Made by a program: the position numbers and the translations under genes. A DNA stretch of 64,000 nucleotides from Rhynochetos jubatus. Lineage: Eukaryota; Chordata; Aves; Eurypygiformes; Rhynochetidae. The notes under the pieces were generated by a model. It was not told where the DNA came from. It saw only the letters and a list, made by a program, of their open reading frames with translations, and made no database searches. The number at the start of each line of letters is the position of its first letter. Position 1 is the first letter of the stretch. The stretch spans positions 22,422,700 through 22,486,699 of the forward strand of contig CM050657.1 in assembly GCA_027574665.1 (NCBI GenBank), given 5' to 3'. Positions 40,901-53,268 of this stretch are shown here, piece after piece.

Positions 40901-42386
40901 CCTTGTACTGGTCACTTTTTAGAAGTTCTTCAGCATTTATGATCGCTGGCTCACAGTCCAGGGGAGACGAAGTCTCCTTTTGTTTCAGATTACGCTCACA
41001 AGCATCAATGTGTGCAGAAGATAAGCTATCAGCACATATGCCTACTGCTTCTGGGCTAAGGCCACACGTCTCTGGTTCAGAGTGCAAATAATGATCAACG
41101 CACCGGGGAGAGCCTGCTGGTTGAGAAAGCTGATGCTCGTTTGAGTCTATGTCAGTAACAAGAAGAGATCTCTTTGTGCCAAACTTGCCCTCTATTTTTA
41201 TTGCCTTCTCAGGGTTTACAGGTACCCTTCCTAAGTTTTTCCAACTGTATTCAAAATCCAGCCCTTGAAGTTGTATTCTGGAACATGACCATCTAAATTT
41301 GTCTGTCAGATGAGTACATTTCCCCACATATTCTGTCTTCCTTTGAGCACTGATGTTTTCAGGTACGCTGTGCCATGTTTTGCTTTCTGTAATCTCTGAC
41401 CTTGTGAGCAGTGTCTGAGATTTTGTTTTGAAACAACTCTGGTAAAAGAATGAATCTGACGTCAACATGGTTTCTGTACTTTCATGTTTTATCCATTTAC
41501 CTGTAGTTTCCTCACTGTCAACTGAGTTCCCCCTGCTGCATTTTATACTGGACATAGAATCTAATTCACACCTGCAGTCAGATGTCTCGGTGTAGCTTTT
41601 ACTGTTAGGTCCATTTGTTTCAAAATGAAGATTAGGCAAACTACAGCTTGATGCTGCATCTGAGCGGGAGGAAAATTGCTGTACCTCAGGAAAAATCAAA
41701 CAACTTTCAGAGTGTGCTTTGAAACAAGCAATGCTTAATACTGCAGGATGTTCCTTCTGCCTTGTGACACCATCTTCTGTAGGTACTGACTTGGTACAGG
41801 ACTGCACTTCACTGCTTTCAAACTCTGCTTCACTTTGCAATGCTGCTACAAAATTCCTGTTTGTCTGTGATATAATGCCCTCTTCACTGACTTGGCCCTT
41901 TGTGTTAGAAACATCACTGGTTAATGTTAGCTCTTCATCACACAGTTCTTCACCTTCTGACTTCACAGTTTGTATGCAAAGTTCCGTTTTTCTTGGTGCT
42001 CCTTTTATTTTGGAAGACACTTCTAACCGCACCTGCTGGATAAATTCCTGTTGCCTTAAGCACTTAAGTTCGTGAAGGGTTGTTTCGGCCTTTGCTTTAG
42101 GAAGACTACAGCACAGATATTTTTTTTCAGTAAAAAGGCAGTTGGGATCCAAGCAAGTTTCCCCAGTTACATCACTGGAAACAGATTCCGTGTCTGATGC
42201 ACTCTCAAAAGGCTCAGTTTTCACATCTGACAAAGATCCACTCTGATGTGACAGGGTCTCAAAATAATCTTCATCTGTTTCTTGGCTGGATCCGCGTATC
42301 TCCAGCTCTATCGTGCTTGGGGTAGAAGAAGTCAAATCATCTTCAAACTCTCCTTCACTGATACAGTTTTCAACTGGCTCTGGGGC
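37953..42386 (-). CDS. ARHGEF4: ARHGEF4 giant internal coding exon (1478 codons, long isoform)
   Basis: This is one uninterrupted exon of 4434 bases, phase 0 at both ends. The acceptor (tttattcatag before GCC) puts an in-frame TAG just upstream, so the frame opens exactly at the splice site. The donor is GAC GAG then GTGAGT. The frame carries on a little past the donor but that tail is intronic, and the leucine codon TTG at 42335 is not a start. The protein is rich in Ser, Glu and Asp with no recognisable folded domain, so it is probably disordered. Likely conserved blocks are a basic stretch with KMTSFRKTKP near residue 1025, an acidic patch YSDDDDLFYERPTGLF near 1092, proline-directed sites such as PMSPKPQSPRS near 1385, and the C-terminal DSGISSQSQISL. 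The gene is identified from the two following exons. The paralogue SPATA13 (ASEF2) is known to have a long form with a large N-terminal exon. The function of this part is unknown; the protein activates Cdc42 or Rac through domains encoded outside the window. Confidence 0.9.
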
Positions 42387-45300
42387 CTATGAATAAAGAG
42401 AGAAGAATGATTTAGCCATGATTTCCCGCAGTGGTAGGGTGGCATGAATTATTACTAGAAAAGGGACTTAGGAACACAATTAATTTAATACACACTGATG
42501 TCTTTGGAAGTTATTCTTGATATTTTACTTATTGATGGACCTCTATTCCTTACTTTTTGTTTCTTCATGTTTCTTTATTTTATTTTTTTCCATTTTAATA
42601 TGTAATTATTCATAGCCCCATATGAAGACATATTTCACATTCAAATAATGGCAAATTATCTACTGGCATCCCTTGTGATATATCTAAAAACTCTAATGAA
42701 CCCATCTTCCACTCTGAGGAGGAGGTGTCTGCCATAAACCTGAGAAGAAATTGTTACTGTCCATATTAGAGAAATCTGACACAAATTTATGCAGAAAGAT
42801 CAAAACCACACTGTCAATATTAGGAAATGTCTTCATCCCAGGCAGATACCCTGGGAGAGTCTCAGACTTCTTTTCTTTAACCACCAGAAAGAAGTCTGGA
42901 TATTTCTCAAGCATAAAGTAGAAAATGAAATCACAGCAAGCTTTCCTGGGGTAAAATTAGTACTTGCCATCTGTCAGCTTCAGGTACAGCTATGGTCAGA
43001 AATCGTACAAATGCACCCAACAAAGGTATTTAGCTGATTTCAGCCTCAGTCCATTAATATCTAGAATGAGAAGCTATATAAATATAAACAGCAGCCCTTA
43101 ACTGTAATGCTGGATGCCTCTTTAACCATGTTTTGATAACAATCATCACAAGAATGATCAACACATTTCAAAATCCGAAAACTGAGATAATAAACAATGA
43201 AAAACACTTAGAAAAAGAATCCCACAAATGAATGGCAGCCATCAAACTAGAACACAAGGTCCCTCGACCTGAGTTGTATGTCACCTTCACCAGAATGCTT
43301 TGTCACAGAGGAAGTAGGAGTCTTCATATGGGAAGCCAAATTCCAGATCACATCAAAGGATATGGTACAGAGTTTCTGATTCTAGACTCCAAAACATAAA
43401 GGGTAAATTGGAAAAGGGAAGGGACTAGGGTTATTTCCAAACGGCAGTATCAATAAGGAGATTGGTAATTTCTCTTGACAGAAGAAGGAAAATACAGATT
43501 GAATGGAGGAGGGAGGGGGAAGATTTAATGCTTCAATCCAAGTCCAAAAATCGCTTTCACACCATTAAACCTGATCAAATTGCACTATAACTGCAACACA
43601 AGTCACGTAACCAGCAGACCAACATGTCCTTTACTGTGTGCAATCAGCGATACATGTAATTGAGGTCCTTTAATAATGTCAGGTGCCACTATCACCAGGC
43701 CAGAAATGACCAGCATTAAAGCAGCACAGACTAGCATTTCACATAATGATCGAGCAGCATAGACTGTGAGCAGTTGGCTCACACAGCAGTGAGTACAGCA
43801 GCAGCTGTTCAGCAGTAACCGCACTGCCTCTTCAACAGTGTTCTCAACACAAATTTACAGATGGCAATAAACTAAGATAAAAACTGTTCAACCGAATAGG
43901 AACAAAGTAACGAAGATACCCAACTGTCCCCAAGGATAATTATGAATTAAATTACAAAAAAATTAGGGCAGCGATCCCTTACAGTCCATCTATCATTCTA
44001 AATATAGCTATGTCAGGATGTTCATACTGTGACCCTCCCCTAATTAATTATTTGTTTTTAATGGGGATTATAGAAAGTTATGCAATTAAAGCAGAAGCAG
44101 AGGCCCCAAAATTGCCTCCACACCTTGTGGGAAATGAGGAAACAAGTTCTAGGTATGAAGGTCACACTTCGATGTCAACCAGCATTCCTGGACCAGGCCC
44201 AAGACTCAATATGTGCCCCCAGTGCTGCTAAAGGGAAGAGCTGGTGTCAGGATCAGCCTGGTGGGGCCTGCTCTGGGATGGAGTTCCCCTGAGGAGGGAG
44301 AGGACACAGAAGCTTCAGATCCCGCCTGCTGCGTCTCTCAAAGCCCTCTGCCTAACAGACAAGGGATGCCTAGAGCTGACCTCTAGTAAGCCTGAAATTC
44401 ATCTGCCCCCTGAACTTCCATGCTGACCAGTGAAGAAGTCCTAAAAGGGCAAACAACTTGCAGATGGTGGCAGTTTTACCTTCCTCTATGGGTCTTTGAC
44501 TCCTCAGTGCCCCTGGGAGGCCAGGCCTTTGCTCTGACCACCTGTCTTATGTACTTTAATTTCCTCCCAAAAGTAAGTGTGTGTATTTTGTTAGGATTTG
44601 TGGAACTACTTCCCTTTGTGTTTTACTGTTTTGCTTTTCTGTAAAAATTGAGTCTAAAGGACTCTGTCGGAGCAGAAGGGGGGAAGTTTACAATGGGCAG
44701 GTCGTTTGATGTAGCCCCGTCCTCCTAACACAGACAATCACGGGCTTGAGAACTGAGTAGACATGTGACAGTGATCCTCAACTGGGCTGCTGATCAGACA
44801 ACAGTCTTCATGGCTCTAATTTTCATGAGATTACACTGGGGATTTCAAAAGTTAAACTATGGCTCTTTCCTGGGAAGGGCTCTTGAGAAAACCCGCAGCA
44901 CCCATGGACAGAGTAGTGTGTTTATAGATCTCTTCAATCTCAAAGCAGATAAACAGTTGGAAGATAAGAGCCTGGAATAAATATGAAAGAAACTACTTCT
45001 AAAATAAGGCTTTTGCGCTTCACAGGCAACAGATAAATCAAAGCAAAGCTCCCCCTGCCTGCTTTTCTTGTGTGTCTCTTTCACTGCCTCTGAAATGTGC
45101 CAAGAGAAGGGGATGCAATTGAAAGCCATATATAATCATGTCAACCTAAAATCACCAGAAAAATAAAACTTGTGGTTTTCATGTGCGAAGAGAACACCTC
45201 TGTCTCCATAACATAAGGTGCATTCCATCGAAGTTGTTCCATAAATGAGGACTGACAATGCTCATATGTGATATCTGCTCCCATGGGCCCAGCCTCTCCT

Positions 45301-47117
45301 GTCTTGTGAAAATGTTTTATTTGGTAGCAAAGTCATGTATAATTTTTTCTCTAGGTCAGATTTGTATTTGTATAATTTTCTCACACTTGCAAGATTGTAC
45401 TGCAACAAGTCTGAGCTTCTTAGGTATTGTATTTCCTTCGTTTTCTCTGCATAACAATTGGTAGAATAGGTTAAACAGACAAATATAATCATTAAAAGAC
45501 TAGTTGAAGTAAGGATTTTATTCTTAAATCTCACAATCACAAAAAAGTATCTGACCATTTATATGGTCTTTGCTTTTACTTTGCATGCAAGTTCCATAAG
45601 GAAGCCTGACTTGCATGCCCACTAACTTGCACCTAACCCAAATACCACCTCACTGCCAGCTCAAGGAGTATTGGTACAGTTTTTCCTGAACTCAAGACAA
45701 TATTAAAGCATTTGCAATCGGTATTTCAAAGGATTCAGACAACTGTTTTGTCCATAGGTGATGGTAACAACAACTCGAGTTGTTATTAATATAAATTTCT
45801 TAAACTCCCTTTGCACCTTGTTTGACTGAAAGGCACAGGAAAGTGTGTTTGGCTCACAATGTGCTGAGACTAAAATGCAGTTTCCCTTAGCAGAGGTGAG
45901 AACAAGCTCACTGTCCTCTCTGCTCAGTGGGCAAAGGAAATGTGCAGTCCCCAGGGTAAGACATGAGGGCATCATTCACAAAAGGTCTCATCCTGCAGAG
46001 TGCTCTATGCTCTCAGCTCCTGCTGGTGCAAGTACAGGTGAGCTCAGGGCACCCGGGATTTGGCTGTGCCTACTTCAGTACTCTGTGTTGGGGCTATCTA
46101 CATACTCTCTCCATTACTGTCTTTGAGAAAGGCAACCCTACTGTAGCCACTTAAAAAGGGGGAGGAGAGAGACAAAATAGTGGATGGAACTGCCCACTTT
46201 ACTGGCAATACGGGATTGTTAATACAGCTTCAGCTGTAATATCATCTAGGGTCACTTGTATAGGTTCAGCTTGTGTCCTATATATTTAAATAATAAGCTG
46301 AAAGGCATAACTGAAAAGTGTGAGTCTCTGGAACTCCTCCTTGGCTTTCCAGGCATAGTGTCTGGGTGTGAAATTCTTAAATTTTCATGATAGCTAAATG
46401 GTAAGTATTTGAGGCACCCTAACATGGCAGCATGAAACTCATCCATCCTCTGTGTAATGAGAGCTGCGAAAAGGTGAGCTTTTTCTGCATCCAAGTAGGG
46501 ACTTTGGTGGCCTACACAGATCTGAAAAATGCTGGTCACAGAACTGTTATGGTGATTATGGATAACCTGAACTGAGGGCACGGAGTAAAGATCAAAGGTA
46601 TGTTCAGTCACAGGACAGAAGCATCATTTGAAATACTCAGCTTCTCCTTCTACATATTTGATACACCTCTGCTCCAAATGGGAGAGCCTTGGCGTGAGAG
46701 GAGTCCAGCCTCAAGGTCCTACTAAGCCTTGGTCTCTCCAAGTGGGCTGGCAAAGGTTGCCTAAGCAAATGGTACTTCTAGAAACTTGGATGTTTGACAG
46801 GTTGGAAATGCCTGGGAAGATCTAAGACCACCAAGTCTTTCCAGAAGAACAGTTACAGAAACATCTTTTCATAAACTACATTATGGGTGTGGATTTAAGG
46901 CAAACACAGCGCAAAAAGTGTTCCCTTCACAAGAAGTTCTGTCACAGAGTTCAGAAAAGTTCAAAGAAAAAAAAAGAAGTTCAGACTTCAGAATTCAAAA
47001 GTGGCTCAGGCGATGATGGAGCACAGCTACCAAGCTGGGGAACCAGTCACACTGCCTCAGTCAGCACAGAGCTATAAAGAAAAAGCCCTTCAAACACATT
47101 TGTGGAAACGGTAGTGA

Positions 47118-47141
47118 TTCAGAATCAGCAGTGATTCTGAA
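47118..47141. repeat. Inverted repeat, 10-base stem and 4-base loop
   Basis: The arms ttcagaatca and tgattctgaa are perfect reverse complements around gcag. No T-run follows and no RNA gene is implied. Confidence 0.8.
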
Positions 47142-47930
47142 CCTTCAGACATTCTGCTCTGTGTACACAAGCCAGTTCAATACGCATTCAGAAAGACAAC
47201 AGAAATTACATTCTGTGCAGGTAGGGAGGAAAGTGCTCTATAGCCACTGAATGATGACATTTTTCTTGCAAAACACATTCAGGTTCTGATGCAGGGAACA
47301 AAAATTTGCCTCTGAACTCTACAGGAAGAAGCAAAGTTCACAGACGGATGAGAAAAGTAGAACTTCCCCAGGATGTTCTTACTTCAGTCAGTGCAGGTAT
47401 GTACAGGTATTCCAGAGTAACTTTGGCACTCAATCTGTTAGCAGCTTGGTGACAGAGTTGTTTCACCAATCACCTATACACAGCAATAGCACTCTTTGCA
47501 GGGCACTCCATCCTTAAGCCATAACATTTTTACATGGAGAACCATTCATATGTAAAATCACTAAAACAACATATCTCCCTTTTCCACAGTAGATGGACAA
47601 GCTTTATATGGTTCCCACACACTGTGGTTACTTTTTGCTGAAAAAGATCTCAAAGCCAGTTCTGTTGATTCGGGAGAAGCTGCGCTACACTAACAACTAG
47701 TGGCACGAGGAAACAACATGCGAACATTCTCTGCTTGTCTTGCCCTAGTTGTATTCGGTACTTTCACTAGAAAGCCTCCAAATGGTTAAGCAATTCCCAA
47801 ATCACCAGGACTACGTGAGCAATAGCATAAGGCTCTGGCAGGTCAACGTGGTAAAGCCAGATGAAGGCAAGAAGGAGAAGGTGTTGGAATCAATGGCAAA
47901 ACAATGCAAAGAACCAGTGAACTATATGAA

Positions 47931-47991
47931 CATCATAACAGCATCATAACTGTGCCTTTGATCATCATAACAGCATCATAACTCAGTGCCT
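47931..47991 (+). repeat. Two-copy 32-base tandem repeat
   Basis: The 21-base string catcataacagcatcataact occurs at 47931 and again at 47963, and the spacer (gtgcctt) partly recurs after the second copy. The period is 32 bases. Each unit itself contains two catcata sub-repeats. Confidence 0.85.
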
Positions 47992-50149
47992 TTTCCCCTC
48001 CTGCCAGCTTGAGTGACCGTGTTCTGTTTTCCTTCAGTGAATGCTTCGACATTACAGCCCAATAACCTGTCCCCAGAGGTAAATCTGGGCCTCCACCATG
48101 GTGTTGTCTCATGACACTTGGCAAGAACGTGACTGCATCAGCAGAAAAATGCCACAAGGAGGGGCCTGCTGTACCCCACACAGCTTCTCTGATTCCTTTC
48201 AACGAGCCAGTTCCAACAGGAAAGCACTTTCATAGCCCAAAGCCAAAAACATTGTCTCCCTCCTTCGACATTAACACTCCTATTACCACATACAGCTTAG
48301 CAGAAATGTTGGCCAAGATAAAGCACTTTGGCCAAGGTGTAATAGTTTCTAATGACAATGTGTAATCTGGGTGCTGTCTGGAGTTGTGATGAGGTGCCTG
48401 GTCAGGCTCTGCTTGCACAGAGGAATACATACTCCCTTCAGTAAATACAAGCTGCATTCCAGTCTCTTACTGTGCTGCAGGTCAAGTGCCTCACCAACAA
48501 ATTTTTCAGTACTGCTTTAGCTCCAGACAGATAAGGACTGCCCAGCAGATGAAGAGATGAGGCAGTGAAGAGGCATAAAGATTTATTGTGTTAAGTAGGA
48601 GATGAATATGCAAGATGTCATTTGTACAATATGATCGCACGAGACTGAAAAGTTCATGGCTCCATGTATTTCGTATTTGTAGTTTTATTTCTTCCATGAA
48701 GTTTTACGAGCTGCAGTTTGCATCAGAAATACATTTTTATCAATGCAGCAATACCAGACACAACTATTATGAAAATACTTGTAGATTTATTCTTACAAGT
48801 ACGTTAAATCTGTCAGCTTATTTGTACCAAAAGAAAACCTACATTTTAGGCAAAGTACTATGTAGGTTCACTCCTGAATTTTAAAGTATTAAACTGTATG
48901 AATAATTAATGTTGTTACTGTTTTGAAATATTAAAAAAATCTTTTTTTTTTTGGCCAACACAACAATATGTCAAATAAAATTTGGAAAGTGAACAGCTGC
49001 AAGTCAGACTCAAGCAATTTCCCTGCTCTTTGAAACTCTGCATCATTTGCATTGCAATACTCCCTCTGCTGGCAAAATTGAAAAGGAATATATTGCTGCA
49101 TTGTACTGCTGCCTTCAGCCCATGGCAGGCTGACATTGTTACCTTGCTGATTATCTTTGCATGAAGACAGGAGTATATTTTGCTTGTCTTATAATACCAA
49201 GTCAATACTCTTCCTCCCTTCCTCACCCCCTCTGTCTGTTTTTTTAAACAGAGAAAAGCTCAGGGACTGCCCCAGGGGAAAAAAATCAGAAGTTGCTGCG
49301 TCCATGTTGAAGATGGAGCATAAAGATATGAGCAGGTAACAACACTGCTCCCATGAACCAGGGGACTACCTCGGTGAAAACACTTTTGGTGCTAAAATGG
49401 AAATTCCCCCTGCTTGGCCATAAGGAAGCTCTTGCTCAGCCATGGAGGCAAATGTACATCTGCCTCTGCCGAAATTTTATCTTTAATCTTTCTCAAAGGC
49501 AGATGCACTTACCCGTGGTTGAAGCTGTCTGGCAGAAGCAACACTCAGCTCTGCACAGAGCAAAAATCTAGTGGAGAAAGACAAAGATTGGTCCAAGCAA
49601 TCCTAGGTGTATGTGTGCATATGCAGTCACTAGAGATCCACTGATGTTCCCTCAGTGATCAGCAATTCAGCGTCCAAGTGTGGGACAGCAATGAAGTTGG
49701 AAGTCAAGTGCAAAGTCATGAGATACATGGCTTGTTTGTCTTATAATCTGATCACTCAGCCATAGGCTTTCTTTCTTAATCAAGAAAACCAGTCTGCAGA
49801 CAGTTATAGTTCAGACTGTTAATTAAAAGAGCATTTTGAAAGAAAGGGCCTATCTGAAGCCTGGGACATACAAGGCAGCGATTGGTACAAAATCCTGCCT
49901 TTCTTGACCTCCTCCTACCATCGCTGGAAACATCATCACAAATTGCCTGAGACACTCACCCACTGCATCTATCTCTTGATTATGTTGTTGGCTTTTGAAC
50001 AAATATTTCTCTGGTCTTGCTGCTCCTTTTTATCAGGCCTGTTGCAATACTATTACACCAAACACCCTTCCTCTGGCAAATCACACTGCTGAGTTCTTAG
50101 ATGCTACAAAGCCCATGAGCTAATTGTGCCAAGTGGATAAATACGGTGA

Positions 50150-50325
50150 GAGTGTCTGCCCCATAGTGTTTATAGTCTAATTATGTAAGATAAAGGGAGG
50201 GGAAACAGGGAGAGGAAGGAAGTACTATCTTCATTTTACAGATTCAGAGTAAATGACTCGCTCAAGTCATACCAGAGCATCTGTGGTGGAGCCAGGAATT
50301 CAACCATCTCAGCCCCTGCTCATTA
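50150..50325 (-). repeat. MIR-family SINE remnant
   Basis: Reading the plus strand gives the reverse complement of a MIR-like SINE: tagtctaattatgtaag, then ctatcttcattttacagat, then gtaaatgactcgctcaagtca, then ggtggagccaggaattcaacc. These match the ordered core of MIR-type elements shared by amniotes. The copy is diverged. Confidence 0.6.
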
Positions 50326-52359
50326 TTTTTATCTTTCCATTCTCTGTTGAGTCTAATGCCGCTTTGGGGGTTGAGGTCTCCTCACAGACTACTATGTAAA
50401 CAGAGGAGAAAACCTCAAGGGCATAAGGAAAGAGACATGACTAAAAGGAATGTATATACATCAGCTGGGGACTCACAGGGCTTACAGAACAGAACTGCAC
50501 CTAACACATTTGTAGACTTTCTTGCTGCATTTTAAGGAGGAATGGCCTCAAGGATAAAGCAAAATTGAGATGGGCATCAAGGGGAAGAAATAAGTAGGAA
50601 GAAAGAACAAATATGGGGGAAAAGTATAGGACTTTATCTTGCATTGTTGGGATGAGTTTAATGGGTCTCAGTGGGACACTCAGTTAAACATGCACCCCTA
50701 TCATGAGATATGAATAGTCAATGCATTACTCTCTGATGTCTCAGCCTGACTTGCCATTACTAACTGCATGGTCTTGATAGCTTTAAGAAAGAGCTTTGCT
50801 AACAAAGTTATCCTGGCCCTTGAGAGTCAGACAATCAGACAAGGTTTTTTCCTCATTGCCCTTCATCTTCAGGCTAACTCCCAGCCCATATCCCTGCATC
50901 TGCAAAAAATACATGAGGATTTTCCCTTCCCAACTGTCCCTTTTAGGAGTTACTTCTTACACAGTTGCCCTGAAGGGTATAACCTGGCCTCTGGACTCTT
51001 GCTAATGTTACACAAACAGAAACTCAGTTTACAGGCTTTGCAGCCCAAGGCAGTGCTTACAAGCAGACTGCATCAGATCTGGAGTCAGCAGTAAACTGAG
51101 GAACATGGGAAGGATGATTTTCAGACATGAGACAAGAACAGGCTAGGTCTTGCTCACGAGTTCAGGAAGTGAACTGAATCCAGCACAACTTCATCCTCAC
51201 ACCTTATTTGAATTTAGCCTAGCTGGGTGACATGAGGTACTCCAGTGCCAACAGTCTGCTCACTGTCTTCCTCCTCTCTCCACAGTTGTTGAGAAATCTT
51301 CTTGATTAGCTTTAAAAAGCAGAAGAGATCAAATAACATGCCAATTTGTATAAAATAAAAAACTTTCAAGAAAAACTTACCTAGCAAGCTGTTGCAGAGC
51401 ATGGATTCAGCTGCATGAAGTTGTGCCATTTGCACATTGGTTTTTTGCTCACTGTTTTCACTTCTCTTCCCACAGAACAGAAAGTAGAAGGGCTACTTAG
51501 AGGTATTTAACGCCTTCAGTACAGGCACAAGAACTGCATCAGCACGAGGTCTGATCTTCAGCTGAAACACATGACCAGGGTACACTGCTCCTGCTCAAGC
51601 TCAATCCACATGGCACCTTGTAAGGAAGAGCAAGCCTTTCTTGAGTGTCATCCAGGGCTTCAGACCTGGACTGAAGCTGAAGTGTACTGCATCCTATTGC
51701 ATGTGGCTGCAAGCCATTCAGCTGCTGGGGCTTAGGGAGTGACTCGGGTGCCTTATGTGGTGTAGCTACTCAATATCCAGCTTAATGCCTTACTTCTCCT
51801 TTGACCCTAGATACCTGATTTCACCTACGTTCCTCCTCCGTAAAACACCTCCCGACCCCCGAGCTGCACTGTAAATACAAGATTAGGTGACTAGGCAAAA
51901 GGGAATGAAATCTCCTGACTCATGAGATGAACGGAGGTCACGTAAGCCCTGCTTTATATTTCAAAATCCACAAGGGTTGTATGAATCTGTGACTAAAATG
52001 CCCACTTCTCTCTCTGAGATCGTACCCATTCTCAGGAACCTTTTATCCCAGTGATGACTTCATTTGTTGTCACCTGATTTAATTTAGATTAGATATATTA
52101 ACTCACTACATGGGTGGGTTAGTATAACTACCAACCGCGCTTTTGCCACAAGACTCCTGTCTCATTCCTGCAAATGGCTTCCAGGGAGTTTCTGACACTC
52201 CCAACAGTACACGTGGCTAAACAACAGATAAAGTAGTTACAGTGGCATGGGGAACCCCAGCTTGGCACAGGTAAGGCCGCAGCCGGAACCTTCAGGAAAG
52301 CTTGATATGTATCCTACATTGGGATACATGGAGCAAGTGGCAATGGTCAAAAGATGAAC

Positions 52360-52735
52360 AAGAATGGTTGACGGCGAATAAGCTATGGGGAAAGATTGGA
52401 AGTCATCCAGGGAGAAAACACCATGTGAAAACATTCTTCAACTGTGGCTACAAGGTAGTAATCTTCTCTCTGAATGTACGACAGATAAGACTTAAGGGAT
52501 TTAAACTGGAGCAGAGAAGACTGAAGTTAGAGAAAAGCCAAACACCACCAACAGTATGGACAATGAAAAACTGGGACGGATTGCCTTGGGGATAGCATGG
52601 AGTCACCATCACTTTCTGTCTTTAAGCACAGACTAGATACATATCTGAGAGGAATGACACAGGTAATGCAGATGTCCAGTGGAAAGAGAGATCAGAAGAC
52701 CTTTTCTGGATCCTTGTAACCCTCTAATTCAGTAA
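52360..52735 (+). repeat. Old, diverged CR1 LINE 3' fragment
   Basis: A weaker CR1 pattern is visible: ctgggacggattgccttgggg, atggagtcaccatc, a ctttaagcacagactagataca block, then agatcagaagaccttttctgg near the 3' end. The terminal repeat is lost (ctaattcagtaatt). Edges are approximate. Confidence 0.62.
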
Positions 52736-53243
52736 TTATTAACTTGTAGGTGCTCATTCAGTTATTTTACTGCGATACATAGGCCCAGAGGGATATGCCA
52801 TTATAACAGAGAGGTGACAGAACAGTCATAAGCAAAGAACTACTGTAGCAATCCAGATCTACAAGCAACCTATGTTTCTCTCTGCAATTACAGGCAACAA
52901 CATATTAGATGTAGAGCTCAGAAAGGGCCCAAGAACATCCCTGGAGAGATGAGAGGTCTGGAAAGCACGATATATGAGAAAAGATGGAAAGAAACAGCCT
53001 TTCTAGGCTTAGCCTAGAAAACACCTCTCACTGCAAAACAGCACATACCACCCACTCCTTGCAACTTAAGTTTTTTATTTCAAGCCTCAAATGTGCAATA
53101 TAATAAAAAAGACAGCAAAAGGGATGGAAGTTGTCCATGTCCTATGTTCTCTGGCACAATCCATCTAGGCACATCTGCCCTAGAGTCTGAGCTGTGCCTC
53201 CATCTCATGGGAAAATGGATAGTATGGTGAAGATTCTTCCACT

Positions 53244-53268
53244 ATATAGAATATAGTGTATTCTATAT
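53244..53268. repeat. AT-rich inverted repeat, 10-base stem and 5-base loop
   Basis: The arms atatagaata and tattctatat pair perfectly around tagtg. Low complexity makes chance formation fairly likely. Confidence 0.7.

Noticed and set aside
42333..42335. Start of a 1492-residue protein at this codon
   Set aside because: The codon is TTG and the frame stays open upstream to the splice acceptor at 42386/42387. The start must be in an upstream exon.
43603..43824. Hydrophobic minus-strand frame resembling a membrane segment (EMLVCAALMLVISGLVIV)
   Set aside because: It has no good start, no clear splice sites and no recognised family. Short hydrophobic frames arise easily in T-rich DNA.
44010..44750. 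Possible LTR-like segment, somewhat GC-richer than its surroundings
   Set aside because: No paired copy, no TG...CA ends with target-site duplication and no polyadenylation signal in the right place could be shown.
46252..46611. 119-codon minus-strand open frame
   Set aside because: No domain, weak composition and no splice signals that would attach it to ARHGEF4.
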